In this document: positions 8,568 to 16,778 of the stretch, one piece after another
How the letters are laid out: each line of letters begins with the position of its first letter
Numbering within the stretch: position 1 is the stretch's first letter
Assembly: GCA_037178625.1 (NCBI GenBank)
Contig: JAWZXG010000101.1
Coordinates: 1 to 17,282, forward strand
DNA length: 17,282 bases
Reading direction: 5' to 3'
From: Skeletonema tropicum
Taxonomy: Eukaryota > Bacillariophyta > Thalassiosirophyceae > Thalassiosirales > Thalassiosiraceae
Made by a program: the position numbers and the translations under genes
The notes under the pieces: generated by a model
What the model saw: only the letters and a program-made list of their open reading frames with translations
Told to the model about the DNA's origin: nothing
Database searches by the model: none

Positions 8568-9785
8568 TCAAAACTGTTGCTGTTGTTGTTGTTGCTGCTG
8601 CTGCTGTTGATACTGCTGCTGCAACATATAAAGCTGCTGCTGATACAATTGCTGTGGATCTAAATTATTCCCACCCTGATACATTTGCTGCTGTTGTAGT
8701 AGCATTTGTTGATTTAACAATTGTTGCTGCAATAAGAGTTGCTGTTGCTGTGATGGCTGCTGCTGCTGCTGTTGTTGTTGTTGGAATTGCTGCTGTTGCT
8801 GCTGTTGATATTGTTGTTGTTGGTCATATACTTGTTGTAATTGTTGCTGTTGTTGTGCCTGCTGTCCAAACATCATTTGTTGTTGTTGTTGCTGCTGCTG
8901 TGGATGATTAGGCTGGTGCTGCTGCATTTGTCCCCCCGCAGCCATCATTTGTTCCATCATGATACCCGGTCCTAAATCCATCCCGCCCATCACCTGTCCA
9001 GCCCCTCCATTTGGACTTCCAATAACTGTATTTCCCCCAGCTACACCGCCTCCCCGACTTCGTACCAGGGCACGTCTCACAGGTTCCAATAACACTTTTA
9101 ACAATGGTAATGCCATGCATCGGATAGCACCAATATTCGCTTCGGGAAGTGCCACGAAAGTAACTACCAACGGAGGCATGTGGATATGAATCAACGTGCA
9201 ATTATCATACGTCGCAGTAACCGTTTTAATCGTATCCCCCAATTGCAAGGGTGATAACAGTGGATGCGGAGGCTGAATGTGCGTCGGTACACCATCCTCC
9301 TTCTTTTCTTCATCATTCGCACTACCACCACCACCACCACCACCACCACTACTACTATTTGCAGCAGCTGCGGCAGCAGCAGCCGTAGCAGCCATCACAT
9401 GAGGAGGCGCGGCACTCACCAATGTCGCCCAAACGGTTTCAATGCTACTCAACACTTCTTCGCTCATGCTCCCCGAATGTGAAAATGACGATGATGGATC
9501 ACCACCGCCACCGTTCATATTGTTCGATCGTAGTTGAGAGGCAGTGTGCGCCGAACCAAGGGAGCGGGAGAGGCCGACACCCTCGTTGGTTCCAACCAAG
9601 AGGGCGCGGATGGGGAGTGGACGGACATCATCATCCTCGTTATTAGTAGTGTTATTGTTGTTGTTGACGTTGGGAAGACGACCGGAGGAAAAATTGAGAC
9701 GGTCGACGAGATTGTCGAGTGCGTTGAGTGTTTCGGAGGGGAGGATGCCCCGTGGTTGTTGCTGCTGGCCCTGCTGATCTGCCAT
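8568..9785 (-). CDS. Roadblock/LAMTOR3 (MP1)-like protein with a large insert and polyglutamine tail
   Basis: The 405-residue product looks like a LAMTOR3-type Roadblock domain split by low-complexity sequence. Residues 54-76 (PLPIRALLVGTNEGVGLSRS) match the first helix-exit and beta strands of that fold. Residues 183-242 (GDTIKTVTATYDNCTLIHIH, then PPLVVTFVALPEANIGAI and a closing helix LPLLKVLLEPVRRAL) match the later strands and the LVVSFIA-ANTG region of LAMTOR3. Between them, residues 80-180 are Ser/Gly/Ala-rich, with an alanine run (132-142) and a glycine run (147-154). From about 287 the tail is mostly glutamine with scattered Met, Leu and Tyr. LAMTOR3 pairs with LAMTOR2 in Ragulator, the lysosomal scaffold for Rag GTPases and TORC1. 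That role here is inference, and a transcription-type Q-rich function is the alternative. The start ATG has a strong context (CACCATGGC). Confidence 0.82.
   Translation of the reverse strand: MADQQGQQQQPRGILPSETLNALDNLVDRLNFSSGRLPNVNNNNNTTNNEDDDVRPLPIRALLVGTNEGVGLSRSLGSAHTASQLRSNNMNGGGGDPSSSFSHSGSMSEEVLSSIETVWATLVSAAPPHVMAATAAAAAAAANSSSGGGGGGGGSANDEEKKEDGVPTHIQPPHPLLSPLQLGDTIKTVTATYDNCTLIHIHMPPLVVTFVALPEANIGAIRCMALPLLKVLLEPVRRALVRSRGGGVAGGNTVIGSPNGGAGQVMGGMDLGPGIMMEQMMAAGGQMQQHQPNHPQQQQQQQQMMFGQQAQQQQQLQQVYDQQQQYQQQQQQQFQQQQQQQQQPSQQQQLLLQQQLLNQQMLLQQQQMYQGGNNLDPQQLYQQQLYMLQQQYQQQQQQQQQQQQF
8571..8928. repeat. CAA/CAG triplet-rich tract encoding polyglutamine
   Basis: On the coding (minus) strand the codons CAA and CAG alternate irregularly over about 350 bases, with interspersed Leu, Met and Tyr codons. 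The mixed codons argue that the glutamine run is an encoded feature rather than a fresh pure-triplet expansion. A further (ACC)n tract at about 9322-9345 on the plus strand encodes the internal glycine run. Confidence 0.85.
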
Positions 9786-10124
9786 GGTGCAAAGATCCTA
9801 TCATGCACTTGCTACTTGCTTTATTTTTGTTTGTGTCGCCGACAAAATCAAAAAGTAAAAAAATGGTCCATTTTGCCCCCTAAATGCTCCCTTTACTCTT
9901 GGGTTTACAGCTTAATTAACTAATAGATCCAGGTTCCTTTAAGGGGGTCATTTGGGGTAGCCCCCTAAATCTCAAATACATGAAATCATCAAGAAAGCAC
10001 GTATCCGTCATAAATAATACTCGCGCTCTATTGCCTTAGCTACCATATCCCAACTCGATTGCAACACGCACCACTTTCATAGCTATCAGTCCACAGCTCT
10101 CCTAAAGCAAAGCACCTACCTGAC
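9786..10124. promoter_or_regulatory. Divergent promoter region between the polyQ gene and the FSH hydrolase
   Basis: The 339-base gap separates two genes transcribed away from each other, so it should hold both promoters. An 11-base direct repeat GCCCCCTAAAT occurs at 9875-9885 and 9960-9970. The segment around 9875-9894 is also an imperfect inverted match to AAGGGGGTCATTTGGGGTAG (9941-9960). These could be paired regulatory sites or the remnants of a small inverted-repeat element. A TTAATTAACTAAT A+T-rich block lies between them. Confidence 0.4.
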
Positions 10125-11054
10125 ATGGCAGTGAAAAGAAGTTTCTCCAGACTCTTCTTGATCAGTTGCGTCGCTCGGAAGAACAGCATCGCACAAGCAT
10201 TCATCCCTCTTCAACATCAGATGATGCGTCATCGTAGTCTGAGCTCATCTGCAGTAGCAGCCACAACAACATCTCCTCATGATGATAATAATGTCTTTCG
10301 AATACTGTGTTTACATGGGAAGGGGGGAAATGGTGAAGAATTCCTAAAGAGGTTGTTACCTTTGAGGACATTGCTGGAAAATAGCCTTATTGCCGACGAT
10401 GAAAAGAGAAAAAAAAGTGAACTATTATCCATCAAATGGGAAGCGTTGACAGCCCCATACCAAATTAGTGACACGGATGATGCATACGCTTGGTGGACAA
10501 TGTCTCCGGGATTTAGATCATTTAATGCAGATGAATACATTGGTTTTGATGAGAGTGCATCAAATGTCATGAATGCAGTACTCCCAAGAAGTAGTGACTC
10601 ATCCACTACTACAGCACCAACAGAGTACAACTATGATTTGATTTTGGGACACTCACAGGGGGCAATTCTACTCGCTGCATTACTTGCAACTAATATTGAT
10701 TTGCAGCGATCGAACTGTTCGTATATACTGAATGGAGCTGCGTGGCCCAATCCATACAAAAAGGCACTCAATTCCCTTTCACAACAAGCAAATCATGAAC
10801 TAAAAAAAGAAACAAAGATGCTATTCGTGATGGGAAAGAATGATACAATCAACCCAATCGAAAGTGCCAAGCAAGTGCACGATTGCTACCAAACGGCTGG
10901 ATTAGATGTATCTATTACTTACCACGAGGGAGGTCATTCAGTACCAAATGGAAGAGATTCGGACTCGGAGCGTGCATTGAAAGATATCTGCAACTTCATA
11001 CTGCAAGCTGTCGGTGAAAAGTCCCAAAGACTATATGCAACGGATGGAATATAA
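10125..11054 (+). CDS. FSH-family serine hydrolase (alpha/beta hydrolase)
   Basis: The 309-residue protein has the FSH1/ovarian-cancer-gene-2 layout. It opens with FRILCLHGKGGNGEEF (58-73), the oxyanion-side strand, and has the nucleophile elbow GHSQG (175-179, Ser177). The acid is probably D240 in GKNDTINP, and the histidine H271 in GGHSVP. The motif PYQISDTDDAYAWW with the following FNADEYIGFDES is typical of the family, in which the Trp-rich segment precedes the elbow. These enzymes hydrolyse esters or thioesters, but natural substrates are mostly unknown. The first 50 residues are extra: a modest hydrophobic stretch (LFLISCVA) followed by AQAFIPL resembles the diatom plastid ASAF-type cleavage motif, though the charged ARKN between makes mitochondrial targeting an alternative. 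Its stop lies 79 bases from that of the convergent lactonase gene. Confidence 0.9.
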   Translation: MAVKRSFSRLFLISCVARKNSIAQAFIPLQHQMMRHRSLSSSAVAATTTSPHDDNNVFRILCLHGKGGNGEEFLKRLLPLRTLLENSLIADDEKRKKSELLSIKWEALTAPYQISDTDDAYAWWTMSPGFRSFNADEYIGFDESASNVMNAVLPRSSDSSTTTAPTEYNYDLILGHSQGAILLAALLATNIDLQRSNCSYILNGAAWPNPYKKALNSLSQQANHELKKETKMLFVMGKNDTINPIESAKQVHDCYQTAGLDVSITYHEGGHSVPNGRDSDSERALKDICNFILQAVGEKSQRLYATDGI

Positions 11055-11133
11055 TAGTTTCAACACAAGTAACATGCAAAAGTCAACTTTTTCTTACTAC
11101 TTTGTACTACCAACAGTTGAAATGAATTCCTTA

Positions 11134-12021
11134 TTAGCAACATGCATCTTCATCAACAAGCCAAATCAAAGAGTCGCCATCATCACCACACCCTTGCGGT
11201 CGCACCATACCACAAGGATATGGTGCTGGATTGCTCAATTCCACAGATGCCACCCTGGCCTCTAATACTACAGCATCATTCTCTTCCACTACTTTCTCAA
11301 GAACCTTCTCAACATTTCGAAAGACCGCATGTACTATCGGACGCTTGGATACACCCGCCCCACAAAAAATAATCTGTTGACAATACTGATTCAAAAATGG
11401 TAATGTCAATGTAATCCTTGACGGAGGAGGTTTTGGAGAATCATCAATGGATGCTACCCATCGACTTTGTTCATTTAATAATTTGTGGTTTGGAAATAAG
11501 GAACATGTATGTCCATCGGGACCAAATCCTAACAAGACGCAGTCAATCTTACCATCATCATCAGTAGTAGCAGTAGCTGTTGTTGTTGATTTCTTCATTT
11601 CTAATAGATACTTGACAACATTCTTCTCATAGGATGCAGCAACATCTTCCGATGATCCTAATAACGTCTCATCAATACCATATATTTGTGATTGTGGTAT
11701 AGCTACATTGTCTGTAAAGTGTGTCCGAATTGCACCTAAATTGGAATCCTCGTGAGAGGATACCACACATCGCTCATCTGCCAATAGAACATGCCATTTG
11801 TCCCATTGTGGATCTTTACCGGCTTTGGAAAATGCGTCGGGTAGTTCTTGGAGGAATGTTGGGAGTGACCCTCCGCTAAGTGCAATTGTGAATGTGGTGG
11901 AATGTCGTAGTGCTCTGTGGCAAGATTGAATGATGAGGTTGGATAATGCGGTGCTGAGGGCTGTTTTGGTTGGTGCGATGACTAGCCTAGCTTGATGATT
12001 GTTGTTGTCAGTGCCTTCCAT
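11134..12021 (-). CDS. 6-phosphogluconolactonase
   Basis: This 295-residue protein hydrolyses 6-phosphoglucono-delta-lactone to 6-phosphogluconate, the second step of the oxidative pentose phosphate pathway. Family marks in order are FTIALSGGSLP (44-54, phosphate-binding), WHVLLADERCV (76-86), DSNLGAIRTHF (92-102), DCVLLGFGPDGHTCSLFP (160-177), RITLTLPFLN (202-211) and a VxGxxK-like CGAGVSKRP (220-228). Length is close to the usual 230-270 with a short Thr-rich insertion at 145-153. There is no signal or transit peptide, so it is probably cytosolic. It is divergent from the cysteine synthase-glutaredoxin gene and convergent with the FSH hydrolase. The C-terminus ends in DEDACC, which is unusual but not obviously functional. 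Confidence 0.95.
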   Translation of the reverse strand: MEGTDNNNHQARLVIAPTKTALSTALSNLIIQSCHRALRHSTTFTIALSGGSLPTFLQELPDAFSKAGKDPQWDKWHVLLADERCVVSSHEDSNLGAIRTHFTDNVAIPQSQIYGIDETLLGSSEDVAASYEKNVVKYLLEMKKSTTTATATTDDDGKIDCVLLGFGPDGHTCSLFPNHKLLNEQSRWVASIDDSPKPPPSRITLTLPFLNQYCQQIIFCGAGVSKRPIVHAVFRNVEKVLEKVVEENDAVVLEARVASVELSNPAPYPCGMVRPQGCGDDGDSLIWLVDEDACC

Positions 12022-12404
12022 GATTATCTATTTTTTTTTATGCTGTTCAAAGCAACCTACCATACTCTCTAGAGAGAATCACTAGCTTTCTGTTGTAATG
12101 ATTTATTAGCTTGGGCTCAATTTGTAGTATAATGATTCACGCAGCTGAACTGGGCGTATGAGAGCAAGAGCTGTATGTAGGTACCAACATGCTCGTCAAG
12201 AGAGAGGAGAGCGGGGAAATAAAGAGAGAAAGATACTGTTGGCGATATTAACGTCGGAATTAGGAGTTCTTTTGGAGGTAAGCCCACAGACAATAGGAAT
12301 CAATATGAAATCTTGCGGGGTACACGTCAGGTGGTAGGTTGGCAAAAATCTTTCATGCCGGCCATCACATACGATGACACAACTCATCGTCAAACTCCTC
12401 GACA
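12022..12404. promoter_or_regulatory. Divergent promoter between 6-phosphogluconolactonase and cysteine synthase-glutaredoxin
   Basis: The 383-base gap serves both genes. A perfect 12-base palindrome CTCTCTAGAGAG lies at 12065-12076, near the lactonase start, and an AGAGAGAAAG-type purine run occurs around 12200-12235. A shared regulator would be plausible because both products feed redox metabolism, but no known binding site is recognised. Confidence 0.35.
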
Positions 12405-14177
12405 ATGTCGCTGTTGATGCCCCGCTTCATCTCACTTGGCAAAACATCCTCCTCTCTCCTCCTACGCAAAAATAACGCTTCGATCAATAAACCTCATAGA
12501 ATTATTATCGTCTCCAACATGAGCAGCAGCAGCACCTCATCCATCATCGAATCCATCGCCAACGATGTACGTCCATCACAAAAATCGAGCAGTATCTTGG
12601 ATACCATTGGTAAAACACCTCTTGTGAAACTAAACAGGATGGCACCGAAGGGTGTCAATGTCTATGTGAAATGCGAAGCGTTTAATCCGATGGGGAGTGT
12701 GAAGGATCGTTTGGCATTGGGTTGTATTGAGGTAAGATGATGACAATGAGCGACGACACGAAAATAATATTATGTGTGAAATTATTATGTACGTCATGAT
12801 GATGTCATCTCGTTTATCGCTCACCAAACAACTCATTTCTATCTGCTATATATTATACAGTGGGCCGAAAAGAACGGGCATCTCAAGCCAGGTCAAACAG
12901 TAGTCGAATGTTCCTCTGGAAACACTGGCATCGGATTAGCCATGGTGTGCAACGCCAAGGGCTACCCCTTCGTCTGCGTCATGGCCGAGTCTTTCTCAAT
13001 CGAACGTCGGAAGCTGATGAGATTTCTAGGTGCACGCGTGATTCTCACCAATCCTGCACACAAGGGTAGTGGGATGGTCATCAAAACGAAGGAGCTGGCA
13101 GAGAAACATGGTTGGTACTGGCCGAACCAGTTTGATAATGAGGCAAATGCCTATGTCCATGAGATGACAACTGGGCCGGAATTGCTCGATGCTATGGGAG
13201 ATGAAACGTTGGATCATCTCTTCTTGGCGTATGGTACTGGCGGGACATTGAATGGTGTTAGTAAGGTGATGAAAAGTCGCTCACCTGATACGAAGATTCA
13301 TTGTGTAGAGCCTGACAATGCTCCGATGCTGTATAGTCAAATTGAGACGGAATATCCACAGGGCGAAGGAGAACTTTCCTCCTTCAAGGATCCTCATCCC
13401 GTCTGGCGTCCACATTTGCTTCAGGGATGGGCACCCGATTGGATCCCATCTCTTGTGGACAAGGCGAGATCTCGGATTGATGAGGTTTGCCACGTAGGTG
13501 GTGATATTGCCATGTCTACAAGTAAGACATTGGCACAAAAAGAGGGCATATTTACTGGAACGTCGGGTGGAGGTATTCTGGCATCTGCACTCAAACATGC
13601 CGAGACTTGCTCTCCAGGCACTTCCATTGTCGCCATATTACCAGATACAGGCGAACGGTACCTATCCACACCTCTGTTCGATGGTATTGGAGCTGATATG
13701 ACAGAGGAAGAGAAGGAGATTGCGGCATCGACTCCAAGTTCACCCCCTCCTCCTGTACCTTTGCCAAGTTCCACCGAGGAGAGTGTTGCATTTGTAAAGG
13801 AGAACATTGCGAAACACAAAATTGTCATTTTTTCGCTTCAATATTGTGAATTTTGCTGGACAATCACGAATTTCTTTGATACCATTGGAGTAGAATACAC
13901 TCAAATCAACATCGACTCTTTTGAATACGCCAAGGATAATATGGGCAACAAGTATCGGGCTGCATTGACTGATCAGACTGGATGCGCTACTTTCCCTCAG
14001 TGTTTTATTGATGGAGAATTCATGGGTGGCGCAGCTGATGCTTGTATCAAGTGGAGGAAAAAGGAATTGCAGCCTTTGTTCGATAAGGCTGGAATCAAAT
14101 ATAGTCAGGAATATGAAGGTGATCCATTTGAGTTTTTACCCAAGTGGATGAGCCAAAATCCTCTCCGCTCGAAGTAA
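12405..14177 (+). CDS. Cysteine synthase-glutaredoxin fusion (two exons)
   Basis: Exons 12405-12731 and 12861-14177 join in phase 0 into 547 residues. Residues 63-390 are a fold-type II PLP enzyme: [13 protein letters not shown] (64-76), GSVKDR with the PLP lysine K100, [10 protein letters not shown] (127-136), GTGGTLNG (234-241), [12 protein letters not shown] (294-305) and GTSGGG (342-347). This fits O-acetylserine sulfhydrylase, which makes cysteine from O-acetylserine and sulfide. A Pro-rich linker (about 397-412) leads to a glutaredoxin domain (about 415-517) with YCEFCW (C438, C441), cis-proline motif TFPQCFIDG (P488) and GG (498-499). The active site is CEFC instead of the usual CPYC. 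The first 38 residues are Ser/Arg/Leu-rich and could be a mitochondrial or other transit peptide; M39 is an alternative start. A cystathionine-synthase-like activity is possible. Confidence 0.93.
12732..12860 (+). other. Spliceosomal intron in the cysteine synthase-glutaredoxin gene
   Basis: The reading frame closes just after GTAAGA at 12732 and resumes after TTATACAG at 12853-12860. Removing 129 bases joins CIE to [11 protein letters not shown], the expected continuation of the cysteine synthase fold. The intron is phase 0 with canonical GT and AG ends. It is the only intron I can support in this window. Confidence 0.93.
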
Positions 14178-14317
14178 TGATGAAAAGTATTCCTCATTAA
14201 ACTGAATTTCTGACTACATATCTTTATCTACATGTATAAAGGAGTTCTCTCTCAATATCTCTGCATGTTTGCATCTTCATGTACATTTCTCTACTCTACA
14301 GTTTGACAGAGCTTTCA

Positions 14318-15901
14318 CTATATTTGAACAGTCTTGACCCGACCTGCCCAATTGTCAGTCCTCAGCATGGCGCTGCTCCTCCTGTCATCCTCGCAACTTC
14401 CATTAATGTAAAAGATTTCATTCTCACCCAGAAATTTGGGCGTCGGCTTCTCAAAAGGGCAAGCCACGGCCGCAACGAGGCCAATCCAGCACTGATTGTC
14501 AACACCATCTTTTTGAGTCATACGAGCGACTGCAACATCACGTACTTGACATTGAGGATTTTTAGCAGAAAATGTATAGCGCTGCTCTAAGCCACGAAAG
14601 TTTCCATATTCATCCACACCCAAGTTGGCGAACACTGTAACGATGCCTTTAGCCGAAGCAAATACCACATCAGGTAGAACACTATCAGAGAATATTTGGC
14701 CAGTGGTAACTGATCTACCTGCGTCCCCTTCGTCTGACTCATGAACGACCAACGTTTCCTTCACATGACCTTTTTCGTTCAAGAAATGGATACGTTGCGG
14801 AAGCGGATGACCACGTACTCGTTGCGATGAGTAAAGGAATGTAGCCTCTAGCAAATCATCTATACCATCTCCATCGATATCGTCAAATTGAAAGTTTGTA
14901 CTTTGGATGGAAATGGAGGTATTTCCTGGGTATGGCTCTCCGCTGATGTTCGAAGGCAAAAAGTATTTCTCGAACGCTGTTACTGTTGATGATTGTTGAT
15001 CTTTGTAAACTAGTAAATTGAGTCTTTTGGCATGACCCTTTGGATCGAATTGTGGTGGATCATAATCACTACGTCTTCCAGCAGCAATTGCACCTCCCAA
15101 TAGTGTCTTCGATGAAGCAAACCCAGCGTAACGGGAAAAATCTGATCTAGGATCAGTTTTCGTCGGTGCGGGTATTCGGAACTCATCCTCATCATCCACC
15201 AAACTTGACTTGTCTTGCTGATGATATGGATATTGATATATTTCCACCCCGCCTTGACCTAACAGTGCTATCGATGGATGAATTGCATGTTGAAAATACG
15301 CAAATCCACCATTTCTGTCACCTCTTGGATGTGGATCTTCCCAAACTAGATCCCAATCCAAGTTGCATTCCACATCGGGATTGTGTATATTGCATCCAGA
15401 AACACCAACTTTTAGTAATCTAGCAGGAGTATTTTCTTCCATAACACAAGAGCCAAATTGAGTCGGTGTATCATCGTGACATGTCCCACCAACTAGCAGT
15501 ACCATCGTATTATGATGTGTTCCATTATCATCATGTAATGATTTTGTGTGTAACGACGACGGTGCCACATCGATCTGATAGTACCCACCTGGTGGTCCAA
15601 CAGGCAGCGCTTTGCTGAATCTGACACCTTCAAAATCACCATTATTTTCAGTATATATTGGTCCCAAGTTGATGAGAGCGTAGGATTGGTCTACCCAGTG
15701 CCTTCCTGCCGCGAATAGAACATCAGGTGCGCCATCGTTGTTGATGTCAAATATCGCAAGCCCCACGTGCTGTCCAAGAAATGGTGTCTCCAATACCTGA
15801 GATATGTGTTCTTCTAGGCGCTCTTGATTGTTTGCAGCTGAATAGAGATCAGGACGTGCGAGCAGGATTGCCGCTGCCACGGCTACTGCCGACTTCATCA
15901 T
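14318..15901 (-). CDS. Secreted FG-GAP/VCBS-type repeat protein, function unknown
   Basis: From the ATG at 15901 the product has 527 residues. It starts MMKSAVAVAAAILLARPDLY, a likely signal peptide, so it is probably secreted or luminal. Two calcium-loop-like motifs of the FG-GAP/VCBS type are seen: FDINNDGAPDVLFAAG (51-66) and FDDIDGDGIDDLLEA (339-353). A third, weaker copy is DSVLPDVVFASAKG (406-419). Regularly spaced strands between them fit a beta-propeller. Cysteines and sites of the N-x-S/T type (for example NGT, NIS, NTS and NGS) fit an extracellular glycoprotein. Family members are often adhesion or polysaccharide-binding proteins; no enzyme motif is seen. The frame stays open upstream to an ATG at 16126, which would add 75 residues, but that extension is basic and hides the signal peptide, so I prefer the internal start. 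Confidence 0.8.
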   Translation of the reverse strand: MMKSAVAVAAAILLARPDLYSAANNQERLEEHISQVLETPFLGQHVGLAIFDINNDGAPDVLFAAGRHWVDQSYALINLGPIYTENNGDFEGVRFSKALPVGPPGGYYQIDVAPSSLHTKSLHDDNGTHHNTMVLLVGGTCHDDTPTQFGSCVMEENTPARLLKVGVSGCNIHNPDVECNLDWDLVWEDPHPRGDRNGGFAYFQHAIHPSIALLGQGGVEIYQYPYHQQDKSSLVDDEDEFRIPAPTKTDPRSDFSRYAGFASSKTLLGGAIAAGRRSDYDPPQFDPKGHAKRLNLLVYKDQQSSTVTAFEKYFLPSNISGEPYPGNTSISIQSTNFQFDDIDGDGIDDLLEATFLYSSQRVRGHPLPQRIHFLNEKGHVKETLVVHESDEGDAGRSVTTGQIFSDSVLPDVVFASAKGIVTVFANLGVDEYGNFRGLEQRYTFSAKNPQCQVRDVAVARMTQKDGVDNQCWIGLVAAVACPFEKPTPKFLGENEIFYINGSCEDDRRSSAMLRTDNWAGRVKTVQI

Positions 15902-16138
15902 GATTATTAGCTGCGCTGCTCTGGCTGTTTTCTGGGGTCCGGTGTATTTTTTGTGCCACCTCTTAGATCTCGGTGAAGCTGAGCTTAAATCGCTAACAAG
16001 AGAGATTTCCCGTATAAATAGTCGCACTCCCCACAGAAAAAGCGATGCATTGTGGGATCTTCTATTCATCACCTCCAACTCCATAAAACCTCCAACCTTC
16101 GCTCCATCCGTATCGTCATCATCCATCGTGAATATAAT
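15902..16138. promoter_or_regulatory. Presumed promoter of the FG-GAP gene, up to the hAT-like insertion
   Basis: The sequence CGTATAAATA at 16011-16020 gives a TATA-type motif in plus orientation and TATTTATA on the minus strand, about 110 bases upstream of the preferred minus-strand start at 15901. If it is used for the FG-GAP gene, the ATG at 16126 would lie upstream of transcription. The hAT-like element is inserted immediately beyond this region. Confidence 0.35.
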
Positions 16139-16146
16139 ATGAAGAC
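16139..16146. repeat. Left target-site duplication ATGAAGAC
   Basis: The 8 bases ATGAAGAC directly flank the left end of the element and are repeated exactly at 16755-16762 on its right. An 8-base duplication is the hallmark of hAT transposition. Confidence 0.9.
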
Positions 16147-16754
16147 CAGGGTTGTGTACCCACCGTGGTACCCAGCCCGAAGTACCCGAAAAATGGGTAG
16201 GTATCGGGTGTGGGTATACCCATCAAGTACCTACCCGGCGGGATTTCGGAATGGGTAGATACCCATACCCACCTACCCGAGTGGGTGCTGTTTGGACAAT
16301 GGATGGGTACGTTGAAAAGGGAGCAAAAGGAGGCAAAAGGTGCTGGAGGAGTTGGCAGGAGTAGTGAATATGTGCATTGCAAGTAAATTCGATGTAGTTT
16401 CACTCGAATTGCATACAAAATGAATGTGATATTAGATATTACGTTCCCCTCCTCAGACCAGATTTACAGCCTAGAGAGAAAAAGCCTTTTCGAAACGCTG
16501 AGGGCTCGATGATGATCATCAAACCAGGTGCATGTACTAAATATATACACACTCAAGGAAGGCGTTTGATGCACGTAGAGCTGAAATTGGCAGTACTACA
16601 TGGAAGAAGAACAGGTACCCACACCTACCCAAAACCCAGCAAAATTGGGTGGGTATGGGTAGATACCCACACCCACCTACCCATTGGGGTGAGCACTTTG
16701 GGTACTACCCACACCTACCTACCCAGGGTTATTTCCCGTGGGTACACAACCCTG
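16147..16754. mobile_element. Non-autonomous hAT-like element (608 bases)
   Basis: The ends are exact reverse complements: CAGGGTTGTGTACCCAC at 16147-16163 and its complement at 16738-16754. The CAGGG start is typical of hAT termini, and a perfect 8-base duplication ATGAAGAC borders both sides. The subterminal regions are crowded with GGGTA/TACCC words, including a 28-base segment repeated in the same orientation at 16251-16278 and 16655-16682 with one difference. The middle (about 16300-16600) has no transposase-like frame, so movement would depend on an autonomous relative. It sits about 240 bases upstream of the preferred start of the FG-GAP gene, in its likely promoter. Confidence 0.92.
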
Positions 16755-16762
16755 ATGAAGAC
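16755..16762. repeat. Right target-site duplication ATGAAGAC
   Basis: This is the exact partner of the copy at 16139-16146, directly abutting the right terminal inverted repeat. The perfect match suggests a fairly recent insertion. Confidence 0.9.
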
Positions 16763-16778
16763 TGAGTGAGATTCAATT

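Noticed and set aside
9534..9923. 129-codon plus-strand frame across the start of the polyQ gene
   Set aside because: It is antisense to the LAMTOR3-like frame, which has a strong start context and fold-matching strands; the antisense frame has no recognisable domain.
15902..16126. 75-residue N-terminal extension of the FG-GAP protein
   Set aside because: The extension is basic and unrecognised, places the signal peptide internally, and begins upstream of a possible TATA motif; kept only as an alternative start.
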